From Achromobacter sp. MFA1 R4 (lineage in GTDB: Bacteria > Pseudomonadota > Gammaproteobacteria > Burkholderiales > Burkholderiaceae_B): a DNA stretch of 64,000 nt. This document shows, piece by piece, positions 52,670-63,952 of the stretch. The stretch spans positions 2,914,001 through 2,978,000 of the forward strand of contig NZ_LT707065.1 in assembly GCF_900156745.1 (NCBI RefSeq), written 5' to 3'. The notes under the pieces are model-generated. The model saw only the letters and a list, made by a program, of their open reading frames with translations. It was not told the DNA's origin and did not search any database. The first letter of the stretch is position 1. Every line of letters starts with the position of its first letter. The position numbers and the translations under genes were made by a program.

Positions 52670-55051
52670 GTGCGCAAGGTTCCGTGGTTGATCCTCTCCG
52701 TTGTCAGCGTCGCCGCCGGAGCCGTCCAGGCTCAAGGTAGCCCGGGCGCCGCTGCTTCCGCGCCGTCGGCCACGTCAACTCCGGAATTGCGCACGTCTCC
52801 CGGCCTGCGGATGCACCGGTTGCCGGACGACAGCATTCCCGCCTTCATGGAAGCGGACAGCATCTCGGGCGATCCCGACTACGAGCTGACGCTGTCGGGC
52901 AATGCCCAGGTGCGCCGCATCGATGGCGTGATCAAGGGCGACGAGATCAATTACCGCAAGGACACCGGCGAAGTCGACGTCCGCGGCAGCGCGCGCATGA
53001 TGCGCGACGGCACGCTGGTGACGGGGCCGCGCGCCAAGTTCAACGTGGACCGGTATTCCGGCGAGGTCGAAAAGCCGAACTTCTGGCTGGGCGCCACGGG
53101 CGGCTTTGCCGTGGCCGACCAAGCGGACATTTTTAGCAAGTCGCAGATGCGGCTGCACACGGTGACGTACAGCGGATGCCCGTGCCCGGAGCCCTCCTGG
53201 TACATCAAGGCCAACTCGGTCGACATCGATTTCGACGAAAACGAGGGCGTGGCCCGCGGCGGCGTGCTGTATTTCAAGGACGTGCCGATCCTGGCCTCGC
53301 CCTACATGACCTTCCCGGTCAAGCGCGAACGCAAGTCGGGCTTCCTGATCCCGACGTACGGCACGACCAGCCAGGGCGGCTTCGACATCTCGATCCCGTA
53401 CTACCTGAACCTGGCGCCCAATTACGACATGACGGTGCAGCCGCGCTACTTTTCCAAGCGCGGCATGCAGCTGGGCGGTGAATTCCGTTACCTGGGGTCC
53501 AGCTACCTGGGGACCCTGAACGGCACCTACCTGCCCGATGACCACGTCACCGGCGAAGACCGCTGGATGTACTGGTGGCGCCACCAGCAGACGTTCTCCC
53601 GCGGCTTCTACGCGGATTGGGACATCGCCAAGGTCTCCGACGACAATTACTTCCGCGACATTTCGCAACTGGGCCTGAACCAGGCTTCCACGACCTACCT
53701 GCCGCAACGCGGCCGCGTGGGTTGGGCCTCCGGCTACTGGAGCGCGTTCGCCCAGGTCTACAAGTACCAGACGCTGCAGGACCCGGACGCGCCGCTGGTG
53801 CCCCCGTACGACAAGGAACCCGAGCTCTACCTGCGCGGCGCCCGCTACGACTGGGGCGGCTTCGACGTGGACTGGACCTCGACCGCCGTGCGTTTCAGCA
53901 TGCCGGATTTCGGCGCCGTCGCGCGGTATCCTGACGGTGACCGCCTCCAAACGTATTTGACAGCATCCTATCCTGTTGTGCGTCCGGGCTGGTTCATCAT
54001 TCCCAAGGCGGGCATCAACTACACCCATTACCAGACCAAATGGTATGGCGTGGATGCGCTGGGCCTGAACAACGGATCGGCGGTGGGGTTGCCCCGTTCG
54101 CAGTCGCGCACGCTGCCCATCATGTCCCTGGACGCGGGCCTGATTTTCGAGCGCGACACCACGCTGTTCGGCAAGTCCTCCACGCAGACGCTCGAACCGC
54201 GCCTGTATTACCTGCGCGTGCCGTATCGCGACCAGTCCACGCTGCCGGTCTATGACACCTCGTTGTCCGACTTCAGCTTCTCGCAGGCTTTTGAGGAAAA
54301 CATCTACACCGGCGGCTGGGACCGCATCGCCAACGCCAACCAGCTCACGGCGGCGCTGACCACGCGCTGGCTGGACGCCAACACCGGCTTTGAGCGCATG
54401 TCGCTGGGCGTGGCCCAACGCCTGTACTTCGAGGACCAGGAGGTCACGCTGCCCGGCGAGACGCCGCGCGAGAACGTGCGTTCCGACTTCCTGGTGGGGG
54501 CCAGCGCGGCCCTGACCGACTCGTTGAACACCGACATCGCCGCCCAGTACAACCCGTACGACAACAACTGGTCGCGCGGGCTCGTCAGCGCCCGCTGGTC
54601 GCCGCAGCGTCTGACCACGGTGGCCCTGGCCTACCGTTACCAGCGCGACCCCCAGCCGGGCGTGCGCTACCAGCCGCAGGGACAGAACCAGATCAGCCTG
54701 GCGGTCCAGTGGCCGTTCAGCAAGCGCTGGTACGGCGTGGGCCGGGTGGACTATTCTTTGCGTTCGGGCCCGTCCAGCACGGTGGCCAACACGACGGAAT
54801 CCCCCCGCGTGACGCAGGCCATCGCCGGCCTGGAGTACAAGGGCGACTGCTGCTGGGTGGGCCGCATGGTCTACCAGCGCTACGCCGTATCGGCGGCGGA
54901 CACCAACTCCGCGCTGTTCTTCCAGCTTGAGCTCACGGGCCTGGGTTCCCTCGGAACCGACCCGATGAACCTGCTGAACAGAAGTATCCCCGGTTACACG
55001 CGCATCACGCCGCCCGTGCCTGCCGGGACCACATTTGAAAGGTATGAATGA
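52670..55051 (+). CDS. lptD: LPS-assembly outer-membrane protein LptD
   Basis: 793 residues from the GTG at 52670, which begins a signal peptide (RKVPWLILSVVSVAAGAVQA). The N-terminal jellyroll (ADSISGDPDYELTLSGNAQV) is followed by a beta-barrel. Cysteines at 170/172 and 727/728 are the pairs that form the interdomain disulphides required for function. With LptE it inserts lipopolysaccharide in the outer leaflet. The ribosome site is weak, so the start could be slightly upstream. Its stop overlaps surA (ATGA), giving lptD-surA-rsmA. Confidence 0.95.
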   Translation: MRKVPWLILSVVSVAAGAVQAQGSPGAAASAPSATSTPELRTSPGLRMHRLPDDSIPAFMEADSISGDPDYELTLSGNAQVRRIDGVIKGDEINYRKDTGEVDVRGSARMMRDGTLVTGPRAKFNVDRYSGEVEKPNFWLGATGGFAVADQADIFSKSQMRLHTVTYSGCPCPEPSWYIKANSVDIDFDENEGVARGGVLYFKDVPILASPYMTFPVKRERKSGFLIPTYGTTSQGGFDISIPYYLNLAPNYDMTVQPRYFSKRGMQLGGEFRYLGSSYLGTLNGTYLPDDHVTGEDRWMYWWRHQQTFSRGFYADWDIAKVSDDNYFRDISQLGLNQASTTYLPQRGRVGWASGYWSAFAQVYKYQTLQDPDAPLVPPYDKEPELYLRGARYDWGGFDVDWTSTAVRFSMPDFGAVARYPDGDRLQTYLTASYPVVRPGWFIIPKAGINYTHYQTKWYGVDALGLNNGSAVGLPRSQSRTLPIMSLDAGLIFERDTTLFGKSSTQTLEPRLYYLRVPYRDQSTLPVYDTSLSDFSFSQAFEENIYTGGWDRIANANQLTAALTTRWLDANTGFERMSLGVAQRLYFEDQEVTLPGETPRENVRSDFLVGASAALTDSLNTDIAAQYNPYDNNWSRGLVSARWSPQRLTTVALAYRYQRDPQPGVRYQPQGQNQISLAVQWPFSKRWYGVGRVDYSLRSGPSSTVANTTESPRVTQAIAGLEYKGDCCWVGRMVYQRYAVSAADTNSALFFQLELTGLGSLGTDPMNLLNRSIPGYTRITPPVPAGTTFERYE

Positions 55052-56622
55052 TGCGTAGGTTGCACTCTTTGCGCCGGCTCTCCGGCAATGCGCTGCTGCT
55101 GGCCCTGTGCGCCGGCCTGCCCGCCGCGCACGCGGCCGAGCAAGCCGCCCGGGGCGCGAACAGCGGCGCCAAGGCCGCTCCCGTCGCGCAGAACAAAGAC
55201 GCGTCCGCGCCCAAGGGCGAGCAGTTCGTGGACGGCATCGCCGCGATCGTCGACAAGGACGTGATCACGCTGCGCGAACTGCGCGAGGCCTCCCAGCGCA
55301 TCGCGAGCGAATTGAAGGCGCGCGGCATCCAGGTGCCGGACGACCAGACGCTGCAGCACCAGGTGCTGCAGCGCCTCATCATGGAGCGCGTGCAGCGCCA
55401 TGAAGCCGATCGACTCGGCATCCGGGTGGACGACGCGCAGATCGATACCGCCGTCCAGGCCATCGCGTCCCGCAACAAGATCACCGTGGCCCAGTTGCGC
55501 CAGGAACTGGAAAAGGCCGGCACGTCGTGGGAGGCTTACCGCAAGTCGCTGCGCGACGAGATCCGCACGGATCGCCTGCGCCAGCGCGCGGTGGACTCGA
55601 CCATCGTCATTTCGGATGCGGAAGTCGATGCCTTCCTGAAGGACCAGCGCCGCAACCCGGCGTTCGGCGCGGCGCCGCAAGCGCAGCCCCAACCGCAGCC
55701 GCAGCCCGCGCCGGAGCAGGCCGCGGTGCCCGCCGGCCCCATGCTGTATGCGCTGGCCCAGATTTTGGTGCGCGTGCCGGAAGGCTCGTCGCCCGAACAA
55801 CTGGCGCTGTTGCGCAAGAAGGCCGAGGGCCTGCTGGCCCAGGCCAAGCGCGGGGACGACTTCGCCAGCCTGGCCGCCGCCTCGTCTGACGGTCCCGAGG
55901 CCCTGCAGGGCGGCGTCATGGGCGTGCGCCCGCTGGACGGTTGGCCCGACCTCTTCGTCAAGGCCATCAGCAACCTGCAGAAGGGCCAGGTCAGCCAGCT
56001 CATCCAGAGCGGCAACGGCTTTCACATCATCAAGGTGATGGACCGCGGCACCGCCCAGCCCGCGCCCGGCCGCACCGCCCGCGCCCCGGCGCCGCCGCAG
56101 CCCGCGCCGCAGCCCGCCGCGCGTCCGCAGGCGCCGCAGGGTCCCACGCAGGTGGTCCAGACCCGCGCCCGCCACATCCTGATCAAGACTTCGACCGTCA
56201 TGAGCGACGACCTCGCCCGCCAGCGCCTGCAGCAGGTGCGTCAGCGCCTGGTGAACGGCGATGCCAAGTTCGAGGAAATGGCGCGCCAGTATTCGCAGGA
56301 CGCCACCGCGCCGCAAGGCGGCGAACTGGGTTGGCTGAATCCTGGCGAAACCGTGCCGCCGTTCGAGGCCGCCATGAACGCCCTGCAGCCTGGCGAGATC
56401 AGCCAGCCGGTGCAGACGCCTTTCGGCTGGCACCTGATCCAGGTGGAAGAACGGCGCGACCACGATGCCACCGACGACCTGGCGCGCATGCGTGCCCGCC
56501 AGACGCTGTTCGAACGGCGTGCGCAACCCGCCTTCGAAGACTGGCTCGAGCAACTGCGCGCGCAGGCTTACGTGGACAACCGTCTCGAAAAGCAGCAGCA
56601 AATCCAGCAGAACAACCGCTAA
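55048..56622 (+). CDS. surA: Periplasmic chaperone / peptidyl-prolyl isomerase SurA
   Basis: 524 residues with a signal peptide (ALLLALCAGLPAAHAAE). The N-terminal SurA helical domain (VDGIAAIVDKDVITLRELRE) precedes two parvulin domains, the first around AQILVRVPEGSSPEQLALLR and the second around ARHILIKTSTVMSDDLARQR. Pro/Ala/Gln-rich linkers flank the first parvulin domain, longer than in E. coli SurA. It escorts outer-membrane proteins, LptD included. ATGATG at 55048 gives two possible starts. Confidence 0.95.
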   Translation: MMRRLHSLRRLSGNALLLALCAGLPAAHAAEQAARGANSGAKAAPVAQNKDASAPKGEQFVDGIAAIVDKDVITLRELREASQRIASELKARGIQVPDDQTLQHQVLQRLIMERVQRHEADRLGIRVDDAQIDTAVQAIASRNKITVAQLRQELEKAGTSWEAYRKSLRDEIRTDRLRQRAVDSTIVISDAEVDAFLKDQRRNPAFGAAPQAQPQPQPQPAPEQAAVPAGPMLYALAQILVRVPEGSSPEQLALLRKKAEGLLAQAKRGDDFASLAAASSDGPEALQGGVMGVRPLDGWPDLFVKAISNLQKGQVSQLIQSGNGFHIIKVMDRGTAQPAPGRTARAPAPPQPAPQPAARPQAPQGPTQVVQTRARHILIKTSTVMSDDLARQRLQQVRQRLVNGDAKFEEMARQYSQDATAPQGGELGWLNPGETVPPFEAAMNALQPGEISQPVQTPFGWHLIQVEERRDHDATDDLARMRARQTLFERRAQPAFEDWLEQLRAQAYVDNRLEKQQQIQQNNR

Positions 56623-56640
56623 ACGCATCACGGGCTTTTC

Positions 56641-57432
56641 ATGTCTCAGCACCAGGCGCGCAAGCGCTTCGGCCAGAACTTCCTGACCGACGACAGCGTC
56701 GTCGAGTCCATCGTCCGGGCGGTGGCGCCCGCCCGCGACGATGCCGTGGTCGAAATCGGCCCAGGCCTGTCCGCGCTGACGAGGCCGCTGCTCGAACGCC
56801 TGGATCACCTGACCGCGGTGGAAATCGACCGCGACCTGGCCGCCCGGCTGCGCAAGCAGTTCGACGCCTCGCGCCTGACGGTGGTCGAGGCCGATGCGCT
56901 GACGATCGATTTCTCGCAGTTCGGCAGCGCGCTGCGCGTGGTGGGCAACCTGCCCTACAACATTTCGAGCCCGCTGCTGTTCCACCTGATGACCTGGGCC
57001 GACCATATCCGCGACCAGCATTTCATGCTGCAGCGCGAAGTGATCGACCGCATGGTGGCCAAGCCGGGCTCCGGCGACTTCAGCCGGCTGTCTGTGATGC
57101 TGCAATCGCGCTATCGCATGCACAAGCTGTTCGACGTGCCGCCCGAGGCCTTCGATCCGCCGCCCAAGGTGGTGTCGGCCATCGTGCGCATGGTGCCGCT
57201 GCCGGCGGACCGCCTGCGGCCCATCAGCGAGCGCGCTTTTGAAACCGTGGTGGCGCGCGCGTTTTCGCAGCGCCGCAAGATGCTGCGCCGGGTGCTGGCG
57301 GACTGGGCGCCGCAGGTGCCCTGGGAAGCGCTGGATATCGCGCCGACCGCGCGCGCCGAGGACATTTCGGTGGACCGCTACATCGGCCTGTCGGATGCGC
57401 TGGTCCAGGCGGGCGTGCTGCCGCGGGACTGA
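56641..57432 (+). CDS. rsmA: 16S rRNA adenine dimethyltransferase RsmA (KsgA)
   Basis: 263 residues. It starts with [10 protein letters not shown], then the SAM site [15 protein letters not shown] and the catalytic NLPYNIS. It dimethylates A1518 and A1519 of 16S rRNA during 30S maturation. It lies 18 bp after surA. The pdxA gene found here in many gammaproteobacteria is absent. A hairpin and a 14-bp tandem repeat follow it. Confidence 0.97.
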   Translation: MSQHQARKRFGQNFLTDDSVVESIVRAVAPARDDAVVEIGPGLSALTRPLLERLDHLTAVEIDRDLAARLRKQFDASRLTVVEADALTIDFSQFGSALRVVGNLPYNISSPLLFHLMTWADHIRDQHFMLQREVIDRMVAKPGSGDFSRLSVMLQSRYRMHKLFDVPPEAFDPPPKVVSAIVRMVPLPADRLRPISERAFETVVARAFSQRRKMLRRVLADWAPQVPWEALDIAPTARAEDISVDRYIGLSDALVQAGVLPRD

Positions 57433-57452
57433 ACCGCCCCGTCGGATTCGCA

Positions 57453-57482
57453 TGCACAAAGGCCCCGCGGGGCCTTTGTGCA
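57453..57482. terminator. Perfect hairpin after rsmA, probable terminator
   Basis: A 14-bp perfect inverted repeat (tgcacaaaggcccc / ggggcctttgtgca) around a GC centre. The U-tract is poor, so termination may be weak, but the convergent position fits. It abuts a tandem repeat. Confidence 0.65.
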
Positions 57483-57546
57483 TTTCACAGATTGCATTTC
57501 ACAGATTGCATTTCACAGATTGCATTTCACAGATTGCATTTCACAG
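57480..57546. repeat. 14-bp tandem repeat between rsmA and glycerate kinase
   Basis: The unit gcatttcacagatt is present four times exactly plus an 11-bp partial copy. The partial copy covers the stop codon of the glycerate kinase gene. The unit length is not a multiple of three, so expansion would shift any reading frame but only outside coding sequence. Confidence 0.95.
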
Positions 57547-58683
57547 CATGCGTTTCTGGGCCGCCATCCAGAGCTGCATCACGTCGCGCGCCCGATCCGC
57601 AAGCAGGCGTTCGGCGTCCGCCAGGGCCTGCTGCAGCGTGATGGGGCCGGGAGCCAGGCTGAACGCGGCGCTGATGCCGCAGGTGTGCAGGGCCTCGTAG
57701 CCTTCTCCCAGCGAACCGGCCAGCGCCACGACGGGCACCCCCGCGCGCTGCGCGATCCTGGCCACGCCGGCGGGCGTCTTGCCACGCAATGTCTGCGCGT
57801 CCATCCGGCCCTCGCCCGTGAAGACGAGGGTCGCGCCCTGCACGGCCTCGGCCAGCCCGCCGAGTTCCGCGACGATCTCCACGCCCGGCCGGAAATGCGC
57901 ATTGAGGAAGGCCTTGGCGGCAAAGCCCAGTCCGCCGGCCGCGCCCGCGCCGGGCGCGTCGCGGTGATCGGCATGCAGGTGGCGCGCGCAGATGTCGGCG
58001 AAGTGGCCGAGCATCGCGTCCAGCGTCTGCACCTGTTCCGGCGTGGCGCCTTTTTGCGGGCCGAATATGTGGGACGCCCCGTGCGGACCGCACAAAGGGT
58101 TGTCGACATCGGAGGCGATGTCGATGCGGATGCGGGCCAGCCGGGGGTCCAGGCCGCGCGTGTCCAGCGAGGCAAGCTGGCCCAGCGCGCCGCCGCCGGG
58201 CGGCAGGCTGTTGCCGCCGGCATCGAGCAGGCGCACGCCCAGCGCCGTCAGCATGCCGGCGCCCGCGTCGTTGGTGGCCGAGCCGCCCAGGCCCAGAATG
58301 ATGCGCGTGGCGCCCGCGTCCAGCGCGGCCCGCATCATCTCGCCGACGCCGTGGCTGCTGGCGCGCATGGGGTCGCGCTTGGACGGCGAGATCAATTCAA
58401 GCCCGGCCGCCGCGGCCATCTCGATGACGGCGGTGCCATCGTCCAGCAGGCCCCAGACGGCGTCGACCTTGTGGCCCAGCGCGTCGTTCACGGTGATCTG
58501 CTGCTCCTTGCCGCCGGTGGCCGCCAGCACGGCCTCGACGGTGCCTTCGCCGCCGTCGGCCATGGGCACGCACACGGTGTGCGCGCCGGGGAAGGCGGCC
58601 TTGACGCCGCGCGCGATGGCCGCGGCCGCATCGGGCGCGGAAACGCTTTCTTTGAACGAGTCGGGAGCGATGACGATTTTCAC
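57541..58683 (-). CDS. glxK: Glycerate kinase
   Basis: 380 residues from a GTG at 58683 (VKIVIAPDSFKESVSAPDAA). Family blocks are GLGGSATNDAGAGML and VFTGEGRMDAQTLRGKTPAG. It phosphorylates glycerate, yielding 2- or 3-phosphoglycerate, in glyoxylate/tartronate use. The 2-phosphoglycerate product would feed the pyruvate kinase encoded divergently next to it. The open frame continues far upstream in antisense to pyk, which is not used. The stop lies inside the last 14-bp repeat copy. Confidence 0.93.
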   Translation of the reverse strand: MKIVIAPDSFKESVSAPDAAAAIARGVKAAFPGAHTVCVPMADGGEGTVEAVLAATGGKEQQITVNDALGHKVDAVWGLLDDGTAVIEMAAAAGLELISPSKRDPMRASSHGVGEMMRAALDAGATRIILGLGGSATNDAGAGMLTALGVRLLDAGGNSLPPGGGALGQLASLDTRGLDPRLARIRIDIASDVDNPLCGPHGASHIFGPQKGATPEQVQTLDAMLGHFADICARHLHADHRDAPGAGAAGGLGFAAKAFLNAHFRPGVEIVAELGGLAEAVQGATLVFTGEGRMDAQTLRGKTPAGVARIAQRAGVPVVALAGSLGEGYEALHTCGISAAFSLAPGPITLQQALADAERLLADRARDVMQLWMAAQKRML

Positions 58684-58788
58684 GGGTGTCGAGGGGCGCG
58701 TTGAAGGTCGATGTGAGCCCCATGATACCCGTGCGAACGCGGCCGGCGTACCATAGCGCTTCCGTTGTTTTTGCGAGAGTGGACCGCC

Positions 58789-60231
<1,443 letters not shown>

Positions 60232-60251
60232 GCCGCCGCGAATCGCCCGCC

Positions 60252-61481
60252 CTATCCGAAGAACCAGTAGCAGACGCCGATCGCGGCCAGCACCCCGGCC
60301 AGATCGGCGATCAGCGCGCAGCCCACCGCATGGCGGGCCCGCAGGATGCCCACCGATCCGAAGTACACCGCCAGGACGTAGAACGTGGTCTCGGTGCTGC
60401 CCTGCATGACGGCGGCCAGCAGCGCGGGAAAGCTGTCCACGCCGAAATGCGTCATGGTCTCCAGCATCATCGCGCGCGCCGCGCTGCCCGAAAACGGCTT
60501 GACCAGCGCGGTCGGCAGCGCGTCGACGAAGCGCGTGTCCCAACTGGCCTGCAGCGCCAGCCAGCGGACGCCGTCCAGCAGGAAATCCAGCGCGCCGGAC
60601 GCGCGCAGCACCCCCACGGCGCACAGCATCGCCACCAGATAGGGCAGCAGGCTCCTGGCGATATCGAAGCCTTCCTTGGCGCCTTCGATGAAGGCTTCGT
60701 ACACGGGCACCTTTTTCCAGGCGCCCACGACGAGAAAGGCCAGCAGGATGCCGAAGAGCGCCAGGTTGCCCATCAGCGAGGACAGCGAGGCAATGGCGGC
60801 GGCCGACATGCTGGCCAGCAGGGCCATGAAACCGCCCAGCGCCAGCGCCGCGCCGCCCAGCCAGAGCATCACGACCGGGTCCGCCAGGCGCAGGCGCTGG
60901 CAGATCGCCACCGCCAGAAAGCCGGCCAGCGTGGACGCGCTGGTGGCCAGCAGGATGGGCAGGAAGACCAGGGTGGGGTCGGGCGCGCCCTGTTGCGCGC
61001 GAAACATGAACAGCGTGACGGGCAGCAGCGTCAGCGAGGACGCATTGAGCACCAGGAAAAGGATCTGCGCATTGCTCGCGGTTTGCGGCGTGGGGTTCAG
61101 CGATTGCAGCTCGCGCATGGCGCGCAGGCCGATGGGCGTGGCGGCATTGTCCAGCCCGAGCCCGTTGGCCGCGAAGTTCAAGGTGATCAGGCCGATGGCC
61201 GGATGATTGCGCGGCACCTCCGGCATCAGCCGCGCAAACAGCGGCCCCAGCAGGCGCGCCAGCTTCTCGACCAGGCCGGCGCCTTCGGCGATGCGCAGGA
61301 ATCCGAGCCACAGGGTCAGCGTGCCGAAGAGCAGCACCATCACGTCCACGGACACGCGCGCCATGTCGAACAGGCTGGCGACCATCTGGCGAAACACCTC
61401 GGGATCTCCGACGACCAGCCAGCGGTACAGCGCGGCCGCGGCGGCGGTGAGAAAGAAGCCTAGCCAGAGTTTGTTCAGCAT
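60252..61481 (-). CDS. Fused SpmA/SpmB-like nucleoside-recognition membrane protein
   Basis: 409 residues from MLNKLWLGFF at 61481; starts at 61514 or 61532 are possible. It is rich in membrane helices. The first half has FAANGLGLDNAATPIGLRAM, the second STETTFYVLAVYFGSVGI, conserved in SpmA and SpmB respectively, here fused in one chain. In Bacillus the separate proteins are linked to spore maturation; in non-sporulating bacteria the role is unclear, with transport suggested. Confidence 0.88.
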   Translation of the reverse strand: MLNKLWLGFFLTAAAAALYRWLVVGDPEVFRQMVASLFDMARVSVDVMVLLFGTLTLWLGFLRIAEGAGLVEKLARLLGPLFARLMPEVPRNHPAIGLITLNFAANGLGLDNAATPIGLRAMRELQSLNPTPQTASNAQILFLVLNASSLTLLPVTLFMFRAQQGAPDPTLVFLPILLATSASTLAGFLAVAICQRLRLADPVVMLWLGGAALALGGFMALLASMSAAAIASLSSLMGNLALFGILLAFLVVGAWKKVPVYEAFIEGAKEGFDIARSLLPYLVAMLCAVGVLRASGALDFLLDGVRWLALQASWDTRFVDALPTALVKPFSGSAARAMMLETMTHFGVDSFPALLAAVMQGSTETTFYVLAVYFGSVGILRARHAVGCALIADLAGVLAAIGVCYWFFG

Positions 61482-61624
61482 GCGGACGAGCCCGGACAGC
61501 GGTTGAATGCGCATCTGCGCGGCGACGCCCATTGTCGCAGAGTCGGCAAGCCGCAGCTTGGCCGGGCAGCGCCAATTCTGGTACTTTGCCCCGGTACGTC
61601 CTGTCGCGAATACAAGGGGGATTC

Positions 61625-63952
61625 ATGGATTTCAACGCCTGGCGCCGGCGCCGCATTTCGGAACCCGCATACCGCTGGGCGCGCAACGCGATGCCCGCCA
61701 TGTCGGCCACCGAACGCGAAGCCATCGAAGCCGGGGACAGCTGGTGGGACGCCGATCTGTTCACCGGCAACCCCGACTGGCGCAAGCTGCTGAGCGTCCC
61801 GCCCGCCACGCTGACGCCGGACGAACAACGCTTCATCGACGGTCCCGTGCGCGAACTGTGCGCCATGCTGGATGAATGGGACATCACCTGGAACCGGCGC
61901 GACCTGCCGCCGCAGGTCTGGGAATTCCTCAAGTCGCAACGCTTCTTCGGCATGATCATTCCGCGGCGCCACGGCGGCCTGGGGTTCTCGCCCTATGCGC
62001 ACTCCGAGGTGGTCCGGCGCATTTCCGCCTACTCCATCACCGCGGGCGTGACGGTCATGGTGCCCAACTCGCTGGGGCCCGGCGAGCTGCTCATGCAGTT
62101 CGGCACGCCCGCCCAGCGCGATTACTGGCTACCCCGGCTGGCCGATGGCCGCGAGGTGCCGTGTTTCGGCCTCACCAGCCCCGAAGCCGGCTCCGACGCA
62201 GCCTCCATGGTCGATACCGGCATCGTGTGCCGCCAGATCGTGGACGGCCGCGAACTCATCGGCATCCGGCTCAACTGGCACAAGCGCTACATCACGCTGG
62301 GGCCGGTGGCGACGGTGCTCGGCCTGGCGTTCAAGATGTCCGACCCCGACGGCATCCTGGGCGGCGCCAGGGAGATCGGCATCTCGGTGGCGCTGGTGCC
62401 CACCGACGCGCCGGGCGTGGAAATCGGCCGCCGGCATCTGCCGGCGATGCAGGTCTTCCAGAACGGGCCCAATTCAGGGCGCGACGTCTTCGTGCCCCTG
62501 GATGCGCTGATCGGCGGCGTCGAACGCGCCGGGCAGGGCTGGCAGATGCTGATGGGCGCGCTGGCCGCCGGGCGCGGCATTTCGCTGCCATCGCTGTCGG
62601 CCGCCGCCACGTCGATGTGCGCGCACACCACGGGCATGTACGCCCGGGTGCGCGAACAGTTCGGCATTCCGATCGGCAAGTTCGAGGGCGTGCAGGAACG
62701 GCTGGCCAGCCTGGCCGGCAACGCGTATCTGGTCGAGGCCGCGCGCCGGCTGACCTGCGCCGCGCTCAACCAGGGCGTCAAGCCCGCGGTCGTCTCGGGC
62801 ATCATGAAATACCACGCCACCGAACGCATGCGGGTCTCGGTGAACGACGCCATGGACGTGCACGCCGGCCGCGCCGTCATGGACGGCCCCAGCAATTACC
62901 TGGGGGCGCTGTACCGCGCCGTGCCCATCGCCATCACGGTCGAGGGCGCCAACATCCTGACGCGCAACCTCATCATCTTCGGGCAGGGCGCCATCCGCGC
63001 CCATCCCTACCTGATGCCGGAAATCCTGGCCTTGGGCAATCCGGACGAGGAACGCGGCATCGAGGTCTTCCACGATGTCTTCTGGCGCCATCTGCGCCAC
63101 GCCGGCCTGAACGCGCTGCGCGCTATCGGCCGCGCCTGGACGGGCGGCCTGCTGGCGCCCGCGCCGGCCTCCGGGCCGGTGGCCGTCCACTACCGCCGGC
63201 TTGGACGCTATGCCGCGGGCTTCGCGCTGCTGGCCGATGCCACGCTGGCCCAGTTGGGTGGCGGGCTGAAGCGCCGCGAGATGATCTCCGCGCGCCTGGG
63301 CGACATTCTGTCCGAACTCTATCTGCTGTCCGCCGTGCTCAAGCGCTGGGAAGACGAAGGCCGCAAGCACGATGACCTGCCGCTGGTGCGGTGGTGCATG
63401 GAACGCGGCTATGCAAGCATCGAACACAGCATGGACCAGGTGCTGCGCAACCTGCCGGTCAAGCTGCTGTCCTGGGGCTTGCGCGCGGCCATCCTGCCCG
63501 TGCGCCTGGCCAAGGGGCCGGGCGACGCGCTCACGCGGGAATGCGCCGAGCTGCTGCTCAAGCCGTCGCCGACCCACGCGCGCCTGGCGGCTGACCTGCA
63601 GCGCGAGCCGGGCGACGATCCGCTGGGCCTCCTGACCCGCGCGTTCGCGCTGGCCGACGCGGTGCAGCCTATCCGCGACCGCCTGCGCCAGTCCAATGTG
63701 CGCGACTGGCGCCAGGCCCATCAGCGCGGGGCGATCACGGACGCGCAGGCGGCGCAGCTCGAGGCCGCCGAAGCGACGGTGCTGCGGGTGTTGCAGGTGG
63801 ATGATTTCGCGCCGCAGGAACTGACGCCGGATGCAACGACGCCGGATGCACCGATGCCGCAAGCGCGGACGCCCCAAGGCGGCGGGGCGCCGGCCGGCGG
63901 GCAGCAGGGGGAGCATCCCCCGGCCGCGCCGGAACCCGGCGACAACGTCTAG
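61625..63952 (+). CDS. fadE: Acyl-CoA dehydrogenase FadE
   Basis: 775 residues from the ATG at 61625, with AGGGGG 5 nt upstream. It is the long FadE type with DUF1974-like C-terminal part. Visible features are CFGLTSPEAGSDAASM (FAD/substrate region), LNWHKRYITLGPVATVLGLA and TVEGANILTRNLIIFGQGAI. It does the first oxidation in fatty-acid beta-oxidation. The C-terminus ends in an Asp/Thr/Pro-rich tail with short TPDAPMPQ-like repeats. The stop overlaps the stop of the convergent gene at CTAG. Confidence 0.95.
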   Translation: MDFNAWRRRRISEPAYRWARNAMPAMSATEREAIEAGDSWWDADLFTGNPDWRKLLSVPPATLTPDEQRFIDGPVRELCAMLDEWDITWNRRDLPPQVWEFLKSQRFFGMIIPRRHGGLGFSPYAHSEVVRRISAYSITAGVTVMVPNSLGPGELLMQFGTPAQRDYWLPRLADGREVPCFGLTSPEAGSDAASMVDTGIVCRQIVDGRELIGIRLNWHKRYITLGPVATVLGLAFKMSDPDGILGGAREIGISVALVPTDAPGVEIGRRHLPAMQVFQNGPNSGRDVFVPLDALIGGVERAGQGWQMLMGALAAGRGISLPSLSAAATSMCAHTTGMYARVREQFGIPIGKFEGVQERLASLAGNAYLVEAARRLTCAALNQGVKPAVVSGIMKYHATERMRVSVNDAMDVHAGRAVMDGPSNYLGALYRAVPIAITVEGANILTRNLIIFGQGAIRAHPYLMPEILALGNPDEERGIEVFHDVFWRHLRHAGLNALRAIGRAWTGGLLAPAPASGPVAVHYRRLGRYAAGFALLADATLAQLGGGLKRREMISARLGDILSELYLLSAVLKRWEDEGRKHDDLPLVRWCMERGYASIEHSMDQVLRNLPVKLLSWGLRAAILPVRLAKGPGDALTRECAELLLKPSPTHARLAADLQREPGDDPLGLLTRAFALADAVQPIRDRLRQSNVRDWRQAHQRGAITDAQAAQLEAAEATVLRVLQVDDFAPQELTPDATTPDAPMPQARTPQGGGAPAGGQQGEHPPAAPEPGDNV

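Noticed and set aside
57480..57546. CRISPR or attachment site
   Set aside because: Head-to-tail 14-bp repeats without spacers, no integrase or tRNA nearby.
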